A DNA stretch of 36,530 bases from Kiloniellales bacterium (GTDB lineage: Bacteria > Pseudomonadota > Alphaproteobacteria > Kiloniellales > JAKSDN01): positions 1 to 36,530 of the forward strand of contig JASJEC010000064.1 in the NCBI GenBank assembly GCA_030064845.1, in the 5' to 3' direction. Below are positions 1-7,566 of the stretch, in pieces. A program made the translations under genes and the position numbers. Every line of letters starts with the position of its first letter. Within the stretch, counting starts at the first letter, position 1. The notes under the pieces are model-generated. The model saw only the letters and a program-made list of their open reading frames with translations, did not search any database and was not told the origin of the DNA.

Positions 1-210
1 CTCAACATGCCCCAGTCGGGCATCCTGGGCCTGCACAAGATCCAGCAGCGGCCCATGGTGGTCGAGGACGGCAAGATCGAGGCGCGGCCGGTCATGTACC
101 TGGCGCTCAGCTACGATCACCGGATCATCGACGGTCGCGAGGCGGTCACCTTCCTGGTCCGCGTCAAGGAGGCGATCGAGGATCCCGAGCGCCTGCTGCT
201 CGACATGTAG
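1..210 (+). CDS. odhB: Dihydrolipoyllysine succinyltransferase (OGDH E2), 3' end only
   Basis: This is the last 69 codons of the E2 subunit of the 2-oxoglutarate dehydrogenase complex; the gene starts before the window. E2 moves the succinyl group from the lipoyl arm to CoA in the TCA cycle. The reading frame is open from base 1 (Leu-Asn-Met-Pro). The sequence carries the catalytic C-terminal signature [13 protein letters not shown], whose His and Asp form the acyltransferase active site, and ends in the typical PERLLLDM. The upstream motif NMPQSGILG and the RPMVV stretch favour OdhB/SucB over the pyruvate dehydrogenase E2. The E3 gene of the complex (lpd) lies about 3 kb downstream, separated by two unrelated genes. 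Identity is secure; the symbol could equally be sucB. Confidence 0.95.
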   Translation, partial: LNMPQSGILGLHKIQQRPMVVEDGKIEARPVMYLALSYDHRIIDGREAVTFLVRVKEAIEDPERLLLDM

Positions 211-419
211 CGGCCGGCTTCGGCGCAATCTCACCGAGAGTGGTAAAAGCCACAACGAATCTAGATTAAGGCGACTAGCCTCCCGGGATGTGCTAGTTAC
301 TTTGCAGGTGTCCCGCAGCCGAGGCTGGCCTGAGCAAGCGGCCGTCGCCGATAAGATCGAGACCGCAGCGCTTCGGACAGATCTCGCTCACGCGGGCAGC
401 CTCGCCCGGAGATTGCGTG

Positions 420-1508
420 ATGGCGCCGTCCGTCGATATCGCCCTGGTGACCAACGGCCCGGAAGACAGGCATCTCGTTCCGGCCATCAAGAAGTGGCGC
501 TCCGAGCCGCCCAACCCGCATTTCAGCGGCTTGGTCGGCCGGGTCTACGAGACCGACAGCCTGACCAGCGCGGCGGACGATCTGCGCAGCCATCCAGACA
601 GCCGTATCTTCGTCGCCCTCGGTTTCGGCGAGCCGGAGGTCTATCAGGTGCTCGACCCTGACGAGATCGCGGCGCGCCGGCTTTCGGTGGTAATCCGCTC
701 GCCCTCGGCCGAGCGCCGGACCCGGTCCTATCCCTCGGCGGCACCCTGCCAGAGTACAATTTTCGTGACCGCTGAGGACCCGCGGCACGCGATACGCAAG
801 GCCGTGGTGCGGCTGGCCGCCCGCGAGCAGGTCGCGATCCGCGAGCTGGAAACAGAGAGCGAGCTCGAATCCTATTTTCGGCTGCGTTATCAGGTCTATC
901 GGGAGATGGGATACATCCCGGCGAGCCGTGACTACCCCGACGACGACCAGACCACGGTGCGCTGGGACGTCAGCTTCACGGACCGCATGTCCCGCCCGGT
1001 CGGCGCCTTCCTGCCGGGCGGCCGAATGATCGGCTGCGCTCGGCTGGTCAACGTGGTCGGCCGCGAGGTCCCGCGCTACGCGAAGCTGATCCGCAAGATG
1101 ATCTGGGAGAAGAACGACCGCATCGCCTATCGGAACTTCAACTATCCGGAGAGGATCGAGGATCCCTACGACATCCTCTCCTCGTTCCGGGCCTACCGGC
1201 GGCACTTCAGGGAACTGGTGGTCAACAACATCACCAACGCCGAGGTCAGCCGGGTCATCGTCGCGCCGGAGCACCGCAAGCAGGGCATCGGCGAGGCGCT
1301 GGTCGACACCCTGGTCGCCATGGCCGAGGAGAAGCGGATCGCCGTGCTCTTTCTCGGCTGCTTGGAGAATCACAGGCAATTCTACGAAACCTGCGGCTTC
1401 CGCAAGCTCGATCAGCTGAATTGCGACTCCTTCACCGACATCGGCGTGCCGGCGATCGCCATGCAGCGATGGCTCTCGCCGGCAAAGCCTAGAGAGGTGC
1501 ATGCATGA
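420..1508 (+). CDS. GNAT N-acyltransferase with unrecognised N-terminal domain
   Basis: A 362-residue protein of two parts. Residues 1 to about 135 alternate short beta strands and helices and match no family I recognise; a receiver- or Rossmann-like fold is possible. Residues about 140-345 form a GNAT domain. It has the segment FRLRYQVYREMGYIP (153-167), which resembles the N-terminal signature of N-acyl amino acid synthases (FeeM type) and, more distantly, LuxI-type synthases. It also has the acetyl-CoA-binding motif RKQGIG (286-291) after SRVIVAPEH, and a late ENHRQFYETCGF. The acyl donor could be acetyl-CoA or a longer acyl carrier; sequence alone does not decide. I chose the ATG at 420, with CGGAG about ten bases upstream; a GTG at 417 is the adjacent in-frame alternative. 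Its stop overlaps the next ATG (ATGA), so the two genes are translationally coupled. A 206-bp gap separates it from odhB, so it may have its own promoter. Confidence 0.8.
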   Translation: MAPSVDIALVTNGPEDRHLVPAIKKWRSEPPNPHFSGLVGRVYETDSLTSAADDLRSHPDSRIFVALGFGEPEVYQVLDPDEIAARRLSVVIRSPSAERRTRSYPSAAPCQSTIFVTAEDPRHAIRKAVVRLAAREQVAIRELETESELESYFRLRYQVYREMGYIPASRDYPDDDQTTVRWDVSFTDRMSRPVGAFLPGGRMIGCARLVNVVGREVPRYAKLIRKMIWEKNDRIAYRNFNYPERIEDPYDILSSFRAYRRHFRELVVNNITNAEVSRVIVAPEHRKQGIGEALVDTLVAMAEEKRIAVLFLGCLENHRQFYETCGFRKLDQLNCDSFTDIGVPAIAMQRWLSPAKPREVHA

Positions 1509-3058
1509 CCGAGCACGCGCTGTCCGGCCCGGGGACGCTCGGCGTCTCTCCGCGATCCTTCGCCAAGCGGCTCGGCATCGGCATTCTCTCTGCCGGTGTC
1601 CTGCTGAGCGTCGTCGCGATCTACATCGCCATCTACCAGGAGGACTCGCTCGGCAAGGTACTGGCTTTCCTGGGGTGCAGCGTGGTCGTGCTGGGTCTCG
1701 GCGTGGCCGTCGCGCAGGGCATGCGCCTGAAGAAGGGCAGCTTCGCCCTCGGCAAGATGACGGCCAACGCGGAGTTCTCGGCCGAGCAGTACCTGCGGCG
1801 TTCGGTCGAGATCCGCGAAGCCACGCCGGTCCGGACCCTCGAGGAGGACGAGGTCGCGCAGCGCGAGGCCTACGTCAAGGAGCGCGCGATCCCCGGCGAG
1901 AACGCGCCGGCCTACGAGATCCTGCGCGACCGACTGGCGGTCAAGTCCGTGCCGATCGCCGACCGCATGGCGCCGATGTACCTGCTCGACCGGAAGTTCC
2001 GCATCGTCGACTGGAACGAGGCCTTCTCGCTCGCCTTCGATCGCACCATGGAGGGGCGGCGCGGTCACGGCGTGCTCGAGTGGACCTATTTCCTCGACAA
2101 CTACGAAACCGTGGTCGATCACGGCATCGCCCGTTTTGGTGACGAGACGAAACTGCCGGCGGTCGATGTCGAGACGATCGAGTTCACCAGTCGGCGCTAC
2201 GGCAAGATCTCCGGCAAGAAGCGCGCCTACCGGCTGCCGGGCGACGATGGCGAGTGCATCGGCTGGCTGATCATTATCTCGCCCAAGTTCTGGGTCGAGG
2301 GCGAGGCCGTGAAATTCCGCCACGATCTGATCCGTGTGCTCGGACACGAGCAGCTCTGGTCCGAGTATGCGCTGACCTACGATCTCGTCCTTAGCAACAC
2401 CGAGGTCTACAACGGGCTGCTCGCCGACATGCTGGGCGAACGCGGCGGCCTGCCGGCGATCGAGCCCGGCAGCCGCGTGATAGATCTGGGCGCCGGCACC
2501 GGCAACCTGACGGTGCGGCTCCTGGACCGGGCGCCCGATACGACGATCTACGCGCTCGAGAACAACTACGCCATGTTCGACCTGCTCTGCGCGAAATGCG
2601 AGGGCAGCCTGCGGGACGACGACGAGGGACCCGGCGTGATTCCCGTGAAGCAGGACGTGACGTCGCTCTTCGGCTTCCAGGACGACTACTTCGACAGCGC
2701 GATCATGAACAACGTTCTCTACAGCCTGAGCGACCCGCTCGCCTGCCTGCGCGAGGTGCTTCGCGTCCTCAAGCCGGGCGGCGACGTGAGAATCAGCGGC
2801 CCGAAGCGCGACACCGATCTCGAGGTGCTGTTCGAACGCATCCGGGAGGATCTGGTCCGCAACGGCCAGTTCGACCAGGTCAAGGAGGCCTATCAGCACG
2901 TGCTCGACGTCAACCGCTTCCGCTTGGGGTCGATGCTCTACCAGATGGACCTTGGGCAGCTCTCGGAGCTGCTGCGCGAGGCCGGGTTCTCCGAGATCAC
3001 CCACAGGCGGAACGACGCCTACGAGGGCCAGGCCATGCTGGTCCGGGCCGTCAAGTAG
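1505..3058 (+). CDS. Membrane-anchored PAS-domain class I methyltransferase
   Basis: A 517-residue protein. Two hydrophobic helices (about 22-43 and 52-73) place a short hairpin in the inner membrane, with the rest probably cytoplasmic. Residues about 153-260 look like a PAS or MmyB-like sensor domain (MYLLDRKFRIVDWNEAF, then LEWTYF). Residues about 285-450 are a class I SAM-dependent methyltransferase: motif I is VIDLGAGTG at 325-333, an acidic residue follows strand 2 (ALENN), motif post-I includes VKQDVTSL, and motif III is VLKPGGDVRISGPK. The substrate is unknown; small molecules, lipids and proteins are all possible. It is coupled to the upstream GNAT gene by an ATGA overlap, which suggests a shared pathway or a fixed ratio. 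A sensor domain fused to a methyltransferase suggests that a bound ligand or redox state controls methylation, but that is inference. Confidence 0.8.
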   Translation: MTEHALSGPGTLGVSPRSFAKRLGIGILSAGVLLSVVAIYIAIYQEDSLGKVLAFLGCSVVVLGLGVAVAQGMRLKKGSFALGKMTANAEFSAEQYLRRSVEIREATPVRTLEEDEVAQREAYVKERAIPGENAPAYEILRDRLAVKSVPIADRMAPMYLLDRKFRIVDWNEAFSLAFDRTMEGRRGHGVLEWTYFLDNYETVVDHGIARFGDETKLPAVDVETIEFTSRRYGKISGKKRAYRLPGDDGECIGWLIIISPKFWVEGEAVKFRHDLIRVLGHEQLWSEYALTYDLVLSNTEVYNGLLADMLGERGGLPAIEPGSRVIDLGAGTGNLTVRLLDRAPDTTIYALENNYAMFDLLCAKCEGSLRDDDEGPGVIPVKQDVTSLFGFQDDYFDSAIMNNVLYSLSDPLACLREVLRVLKPGGDVRISGPKRDTDLEVLFERIREDLVRNGQFDQVKEAYQHVLDVNRFRLGSMLYQMDLGQLSELLREAGFSEITHRRNDAYEGQAMLVRAVK

Positions 3059-3122
3059 GCGGGGCTTCCCCGCGCGCTCTAGGGGTGGCGCCTTGTCCTG
3101 ATCACGCACTTGCGGCATGGTG

Positions 3123-3138
3123 CGCGAGCTTCCTCGCG
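3123..3138 (+). other. Short perfect hairpin ahead of lpd
   Basis: CGCGAG, a CTTC loop and CTCGCG form a perfect 6-bp stem that ends 22 bases before the lpd start codon, followed by AAACTTCT. It lies in the 102-bp gap after the PAS-methyltransferase gene. It could be a weak terminator for the upstream pair or a structure in the lpd leader. There is no long T run, so a strong intrinsic terminator is unlikely. Confidence 0.35.
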
Positions 3139-3160
3139 AAACTTCTCCGGACGACAGGAC

Positions 3161-4570
3161 ATGAGCGATCGGACCTATGACCTGGTGGTGATCGGCGGCG
3201 GGCCGGGCGGCTACGTCGCCGCGATCCGCGCCGCGCAGCTCGGCCTCAAGACGGCCTGCGTCGAATCGCGCGGGCGGCTCGGCGGGACCTGCCTCAACGT
3301 CGGCTGCATTCCCTCCAAGGCGCTCCTGCAATCGTCCGAGAAGTTCGCCGACGCGCAGCACCACTTCGCCGATCACGGCATCAAGCTCGGCAAGATCACG
3401 CTCGATCTCAAGGGCATGATGAGCCGCAAGGTCAAGGTGGTCGACGACCTGACCAAGGGCATCGAGTTCCTGTTCAAGAAGAACAAGATCGACTACGTGA
3501 AGGGCTTCGGCTCTATCCCGGCAGCCGGCGAGGTCAAGGTCGCGCTCAGCGAGGGCGGCGAGGAGACGCTCAAGGCCAAGAACATCCTGATCGCCACCGG
3601 CTCCGAGTCCACGCCCCTGCCGGGCATCGAGATCGACGAGAAGTCCGTGGTGACCTCGACCGGCGCGCTGGAGCTCGGCAAGGTGCCGGAGAATCTGATC
3701 GTGATCGGCGCCGGGGTGATCGGGCTCGAGCTCGGGTCGGTCTGGTCGCGGCTCGGCGCCAAGGTGACCGTGGTCGAGTTCCTCGACCGCATCCTGCCCG
3801 GCATGGACGACGAGATCGCCAAGCAGACCCAGCGCGTCCTGAAGAAGCAGGGGCTCGACTTCAAGCTCGGCATGAAGGTCACCGGCGGCAAGACCAACAA
3901 ATCCGGGGTCACGCTCTCGGTCGAGCCGGTCAAGGGCGGGGAGGCGCAGGAGCTGGCCGCCTCCGTCGTGCTGGTCGCGATCGGCCGCCGCCCTTTCACC
4001 GAGGGCCTCGGCCTCGAGGCGCTCGGCGTCGCCAAGGACAACCGCGGCTTCATTCGGGTCGACGAGCGCTACCAGACCTCGGTGCCGGGAATCTACGCCA
4101 TCGGCGACTGCGTGCCGGGCCCCATGCTCGCCCACAAGGCCGAGGAGGACGGTGTCGTCTGCGCCGAGATGCTGGCGGGACAGAGCGGCCACGTCGACTA
4201 CAACCTGGTGCCCGGGGTGGTCTACACCTGGCCCGAGGTCGCCGGCGTCGGCCAGACCGAAGAGCAGCTCAAGGAGGCGGGGGTCGACTACAAGGTCGGC
4301 AAGTTCCCCTTCACCGCCAACAGCAGGGCCCGGGCCAACGCCGAGACCGACGGCCTGGTCAAGATCCTGGCCGACGCCCGGAGCGACAAGGTCCTGGGCG
4401 TCCATATCGTCGGGCCCCTGGCCGGCGACATTCTGGCGGAGGCGGTGATCGCCATGGAGTTCGGGGCCAGCTCGGAGGATATCGCCCGGACGGTCCACTC
4501 CCACCCCGGGATGGGCGAGGCGGTCAAGGAGGCGGCGCTCGCCGTGGACAAGCGGGCCATCCACATCTAG
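3161..4570 (+). CDS. lpd: Dihydrolipoyl dehydrogenase (E3)
   Basis: A 469-residue FAD/NAD flavoenzyme that reoxidises the dihydrolipoyl arms of the 2-oxo-acid dehydrogenase complexes and passes electrons to NAD+. Seen: the FAD Rossmann motif [13 protein letters not shown] at the N-terminus, the redox-active disulfide [12 protein letters not shown] (Cys44 and Cys49), the NAD-binding motif [13 protein letters not shown], the second FAD motif YAIGDC, and the C-terminal [10 protein letters not shown] that supplies the catalytic His-Glu pair of the partner subunit. Length is normal for the family. The ATG at 3161 follows AGGAC and gives the standard N-terminus [14 protein letters not shown]; an earlier in-frame start at 3110 would add 17 residues not expected in the family. 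Its place downstream of odhB suits the E3 of OGDH, and it may also serve pyruvate dehydrogenase. Confidence 0.97.
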   Translation: MSDRTYDLVVIGGGPGGYVAAIRAAQLGLKTACVESRGRLGGTCLNVGCIPSKALLQSSEKFADAQHHFADHGIKLGKITLDLKGMMSRKVKVVDDLTKGIEFLFKKNKIDYVKGFGSIPAAGEVKVALSEGGEETLKAKNILIATGSESTPLPGIEIDEKSVVTSTGALELGKVPENLIVIGAGVIGLELGSVWSRLGAKVTVVEFLDRILPGMDDEIAKQTQRVLKKQGLDFKLGMKVTGGKTNKSGVTLSVEPVKGGEAQELAASVVLVAIGRRPFTEGLGLEALGVAKDNRGFIRVDERYQTSVPGIYAIGDCVPGPMLAHKAEEDGVVCAEMLAGQSGHVDYNLVPGVVYTWPEVAGVGQTEEQLKEAGVDYKVGKFPFTANSRARANAETDGLVKILADARSDKVLGVHIVGPLAGDILAEAVIAMEFGASSEDIARTVHSHPGMGEAVKEAALAVDKRAIHI

Positions 4571-4583
4571 CTCCGGATCAGCT

Positions 4584-4735
4584 CTAGCAGGCTGCTGACA
4601 AAGTGCTCAGTCGGGATCATCACCCTTCGACAAGCTCAGGGTGAGGGCGAAATGTTTCAAGCACTTACCCTCATCCTGAGCTTGTCGAAGGATGACCGTG
4701 ATCAAGGACTCCAGGCCTTTTCATCGTCCTGCTAG
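4584..4735. repeat. MITE-like palindromic repeat, about 152 bp
   Basis: The ends are inverted: CTAGCAGG at 4584-4591 and CCTGCTAG at 4728-4735. The similarity runs inward (TGCTGACAAAG on the left; GATGAAAAGG on the complement of the right end). Inside is a second, longer inverted repeat: left arm about 4615-4646 with CCTTCGACAAGCTCAGG, right arm about 4668-4702 with CCTGAGCTTGTCGAAGG, and a loop of about 20 bases. No reading frame is supported. The nested symmetry and intergenic position fit a non-autonomous transposable palindrome or REP-like element. CTTCGACAAGCTCAGG cores are familiar from intergenic repeats of many proteobacteria (recalled, not searched). Lying just after lpd, the hairpin could also help end transcription. 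Confidence 0.65.
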
Positions 4736-5101
4736 GGGCCCTGTGTCAAAAAAAGCGCCGATCTGTGACATAAGTCACAAAGGCCCGATAGGAGCCCTGT
4801 TACAAAATCATTGGTGTGGGTTCCACGGCGGCGGCGATCAAGGCAATACTCTGCCGAGGGTTCCTCCATAGGGCCTTCTTTCATACTAAGCTCGCTGGAA
4901 CCCGCACCGCTCTCCTCCCACCAGACCTGCCCGGACCATGGAATGGCCGGCGCCGCCTGTGGCAAGGCCGTGTTCAAGATGCCCAGATTCAGCATTTCGT
5001 AGCCCCGCTGCCGTAATCCTACCTCTATTCGAACTTCTCCCCGCCACGGTCGCGCGCTGTCATCGCGGCGCCGGACGGGAAGGAAGCGGGAGCCGGACAG
5101 G
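4736..5101. other. Intergenic stretch before murI
   Basis: 366 bases without a convincing gene. The first 70 bases hold a CRP-type palindrome flanked by imperfect direct repeats: GGGCCCTGTGTCAAAA near 4737 and GGAGCCCTGTTACAAAA at 4791-4807. Three related words, CTGTGTCA (4741), CTGTGACA (4763) and CTGTTACA (4797), are spaced 22 and 34 bases apart. From 4808 to 5101 I see only short open frames on both strands with no family signature and no Shine-Dalgarno support. It may be leader sequence for murI or a decayed gene. Confidence 0.5.
4764..4779. promoter_or_regulatory. CRP/FNR-superfamily palindromic operator
   Basis: TGTGACATAAGTCACA is a perfect palindrome of the form TGTGA-N6-TCACA, the classical CRP half-site pair. 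Read as GTGAC-N4-GTCAC it also resembles sites of other CRP/FNR-superfamily members such as the Dnr/NnrR group. It lies about 320 bases upstream of murI and about 200 bases after lpd. No clear -10/-35 pair is evident beside it, so the regulated promoter is uncertain. Confidence 0.5.
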
Positions 5102-6022
5102 ATGATCGGAGTCTTCGATTCGGGCAGCGGCGGCTTGACAGTGCTGGCGGCGCTGGTGCGCCGTCTTCCCGAGGAGGAATTCGTCTACCTGGGCGATCAC
5201 GAGAGGGCGCCCTACGGCGGCCGCTCGGAGAGCGAGCTCTTCGAGCTGACGGTGGAGCATGTCGAGACCCTGTTCCGTCGCGGCTGCCGCCTGGTCGTGC
5301 TGGCCTGCAACACGGCCGCCGCCGTCGCCCTGCGCCGGCTCCAGCAGGAGTGGCTGCCGGGCGCCTATCCGGACCGCCGGGTCCTGGGCGTGCTGGTCCC
5401 GGTGGTCGAGGCGATCACCGAAGTGCCCTGGCGGCGCGACCACCCTGCCGAGCCCCTTGAAATCGGCGGCCGCGCGCTCGACGTCGGCGTCTTCGCCACC
5501 CGGCGGACCGTGGAGAGCGGCGCCTACCGGCACGAGATCGAGCGACGGGCGCCGGCCATTACCGTGTTCCAGCAGGCCTGCCCCGATCTCGTCGGCAAGA
5601 TCGAGTCGGGGGCGCCGGCGCAGGAGATCCGCCGCGTGGTCGAGGGCTACGCCGCCGCCCTCTGCGAACGCACGCCCAAGGGTCGGCCGGACGCCGTTAT
5701 CCTGGGCTGTACCCACTATCCGTTGGTCGAGGAGCTCTTCACCGCCTGCCTGCCCGCGACCACCCGGATCCTGTCCCAGCCGGCGCTGGTCGCCGAGAGC
5801 CTCGCGGCCTACCTGCTTCGCCACCCGGAGTTCGCCGACCCCGGCAGCGGCGGCCTCGATCTGCTTACCACCGGCCGCGGACCGGCCGCCGACTCGGCCG
5901 CGCGCCGTTTCCTCGCCGAGCGGGCCCTCTGGGGTGCGCCCGGGTTCCGCGAGCTCTCGGTCTCATGGCAGGGCCATGCTGGCCGCGGTCCCGGCGATAT
6001 AGACCAGCGGCAGGCAAGCTAG
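5102..6022 (+). CDS. murI: Glutamate racemase
   Basis: Interconverts L- and D-glutamate to supply D-Glu for peptidoglycan; cytoplasmic and cofactor-independent. The 306 residues carry the family's marks: FDSGSGGL at the start (Asp6, Ser7), the first catalytic cysteine in LACNTAAA (Cys69), and the second in GCTHYPL (Cys203). The start ATG at 5102 gives the canonical N-terminus MIGVFDSGSGG. Compared with E. coli there is an insertion-like stretch after VPVVEAITEVPW. The last 20 codons overlap the 3' end of a convergent minus-strand gene. It stands alone on the plus strand here, after a long leader region. Confidence 0.95.
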   Translation: MIGVFDSGSGGLTVLAALVRRLPEEEFVYLGDHERAPYGGRSESELFELTVEHVETLFRRGCRLVVLACNTAAAVALRRLQQEWLPGAYPDRRVLGVLVPVVEAITEVPWRRDHPAEPLEIGGRALDVGVFATRRTVESGAYRHEIERRAPAITVFQQACPDLVGKIESGAPAQEIRRVVEGYAAALCERTPKGRPDAVILGCTHYPLVEELFTACLPATTRILSQPALVAESLAAYLLRHPEFADPGSGGLDLLTTGRGPAADSAARRFLAERALWGAPGFRELSVSWQGHAGRGPGDIDQRQAS

Positions 6023-6589
6023 GGCGGCCGCCTCGGCCGGGCGGCGGGCCAGGTACGCGCGCCAGGCCAGTACGATGAAGCCGACCAGGGCGAGCGGCAG
6101 GGTGAACACCAGGATCATGCTGAGCGGACTGAGCGTCGAGGGCCCGACCGGCGCCCACCAGTGCAGCGCGACGGCGATCGCCAGGGGAAAGGCCGCCGCC
6201 GAGGCCAGCACGGCGAGAAGCGTGGCGAAGGCGACCCAGAGAGTCACCGCGATCGGCAAGGTGGCCAGCGCCGAACGCCTGCGCCCCTGACGCGTCAGGG
6301 CCTCGTCGATCAGCCGCTGGGCGCTGGCGACCGGCAGGCAGGGCTCGCTCTCCAGCAGGGCGCGAAAAGCCGCTTCGCACTGGTCGCGGGTCGTGCCACC
6401 GGCTTCCCTGCTGCGGGCGATCGCCGCCTCGGCGACCTGCCCGAGCGCCATGGGCCTGAGCCGAAGGCCGTCGCCCGCTTCCGCCGGGCCCTGCTCTTCC
6501 GGCGGTGGCACGAAGCTCGGCCGGGCCGCTTCGCCTTCGGGCCGGTTGCGGCGCAGCCGCATCAGGGCCTGTCTGCCCGACAGAGTCAT
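5963..6589 (-). CDS. Hypothetical inner-membrane protein after xerC
   Basis: A 208-residue protein with no family I recognise. The first 45 residues are basic and Pro/Glu-rich. Residues about 45-100 look helical and soluble, with two cysteines (DQCEAAF, ESEPCLP). The last half has three or four hydrophobic segments (about 107-140, 150-175, 185-207), so it is likely an inner-membrane protein with a cytoplasmic N-terminal part. Its ATG overlaps the xerC stop as ATGA, marking it as the last gene of the transaldolase-DUF484-xerC transcription unit. The coding end runs 60 bases into the end of murI on the other strand. Codon use resembles the neighbours, and the coupling to xerC supports it as a real gene. 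Confidence 0.65.
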   Translation of the reverse strand: MTLSGRQALMRLRRNRPEGEAARPSFVPPPEEQGPAEAGDGLRLRPMALGQVAEAAIARSREAGGTTRDQCEAAFRALLESEPCLPVASAQRLIDEALTRQGRRRSALATLPIAVTLWVAFATLLAVLASAAAFPLAIAVALHWWAPVGPSTLSPLSMILVFTLPLALVGFIVLAWRAYLARRPAEAAALACLPLVYIAGTAASMALP

Positions 6590-7566
6590 GGTTTCCGGTC
6601 CTGCTCCGCCCTCGGGTGGCTGCGGCGGTAGACCGAGAGCAGCGACGCCGTGTCAACCGCCGTGTAGCGCTGGGTGGTTGACAGGGAGGCGTGCCCGAGA
6701 AGCTCCTGGATCGTCCTGAGGTCCCCGCCGCCGGCCAGCAAATGGGTCGCGAAGCTGTGGCGCAAGGCGTGGGGCGTGGCGCCGGGAGGCAGGCCGAGCC
6801 AGGCGCGGAGATCGGCCATGAGCGCCTGCACACGCCGCGCGCCCAGGGCGCCGCCCCGCGCGCCGAGGAACAGCGGCCCCTCGTCCGGCAGCCGGTAGGG
6901 GCAGGCCGCGACGTAGTCGTCGATCGCCCCGATCACCACGGGCAGCAGCGGCACCAGCCGCTGCTTGCCGCCCTTGCCGGTGATCACCAGGGCCTCCTGG
7001 CCGGGCCGGGGCGCGTCCCGTCGCCTGAGCGAAAGCGCCTCGCCGATCCGCAGGCCCGCGCCGTAGAGCAGCAGCAGGACCGCGAGATCGCGCTTGGACG
7101 ACCAGCCCTGGCCCGCCAGGTCGGTCACTGCGTCAAGGCAGTCCTCCGCCTCCTCGGCGCTCAGCGCCCGGGGCACGGCGCGCGGCAGCTTGGGCGAGGC
7201 GACCGAGGCGAGCGCCGCGTTGTCGGCCAGACCCTGCTGTTTCAGCCAGCGGAACAGGCTGCGCAGAACCGAGAGCGCCCGCGCGTTGGAGCTCCGCCCG
7301 ACTCCGCGTCCCGCGCGCGCGGCCAGCCAGGCGCGAAAGTCGGCTGCCTTCAGATTCGACAGGGCCTCGAGATCGACCGGGCCGCCCAAATGCGGCGCCA
7401 GGAAGGCCAGGAAGTCCCAGGCGTCACGGGTATAGGCGTTGCAGGTGTTGGGCGCCGCGCGCTTCTGGTCGGCCAGCCAGGACCGCCAAGCCAGCAGGGC
7501 CTCGTGTACCCGATCATCCAGAGCTGTCTGGGTTATCCCGGAATGTTCAACCATGCCCGGATGCAC
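6586..7566 (-). CDS. xerC: Tyrosine recombinase XerC
   Basis: A site-specific recombinase that, with XerD, resolves chromosome dimers at dif. The 326 residues have an N-terminal SAM-like core-binding domain (about 20-115) and a C-terminal catalytic domain. All catalytic residues are visible: Arg173 in GLRIGEAL, a Lys in GKGGK near 198, His266 and Arg269 in HALRHSF, His292 in LLGHASL, and the nucleophile Tyr301 in TTQRYTAVD. The neighbour DUF484 immediately upstream is the usual partner gene of xerC in proteobacteria. The start at 7566 overlaps the DUF484 end by 34 bases; an internal ATG four codons later (7554) is an alternative. No dif-like site is evident in the window. XerC is preferred over XerD because of the DUF484 context. 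Confidence 0.92.
   Translation of the reverse strand: MHPGMVEHSGITQTALDDRVHEALLAWRSWLADQKRAAPNTCNAYTRDAWDFLAFLAPHLGGPVDLEALSNLKAADFRAWLAARAGRGVGRSSNARALSVLRSLFRWLKQQGLADNAALASVASPKLPRAVPRALSAEEAEDCLDAVTDLAGQGWSSKRDLAVLLLLYGAGLRIGEALSLRRRDAPRPGQEALVITGKGGKQRLVPLLPVVIGAIDDYVAACPYRLPDEGPLFLGARGGALGARRVQALMADLRAWLGLPPGATPHALRHSFATHLLAGGGDLRTIQELLGHASLSTTQRYTAVDTASLLSVYRRSHPRAEQDRKP

Noticed and set aside
3110..3160. Earlier start for lpd
   Set aside because: It would add 17 residues before the canonical [14 protein letters not shown] and runs through a hairpin; ATG 3161 has AGGAC upstream.
1412..4564. Very long (1050-codon) minus-strand frame opposite lpd and the PAS-methyltransferase
   Set aside because: It is the antisense shadow of well-supported plus-strand genes in GC-rich DNA; its translation is low-complexity Asp/Arg/Leu/Val-rich.
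4732..5016. Short open frames between the repeat and murI on both strands
   Set aside because: No ribosome site, no recognisable residues and mutual overlap; treated as non-coding.
6586..7566. XerC as an integrase of a mobile element next to tRNA
   Set aside because: The gene sits in the conserved DUF484-xerC block with housekeeping neighbours; the only tRNA is 18 kb away and intact with no duplicated end.
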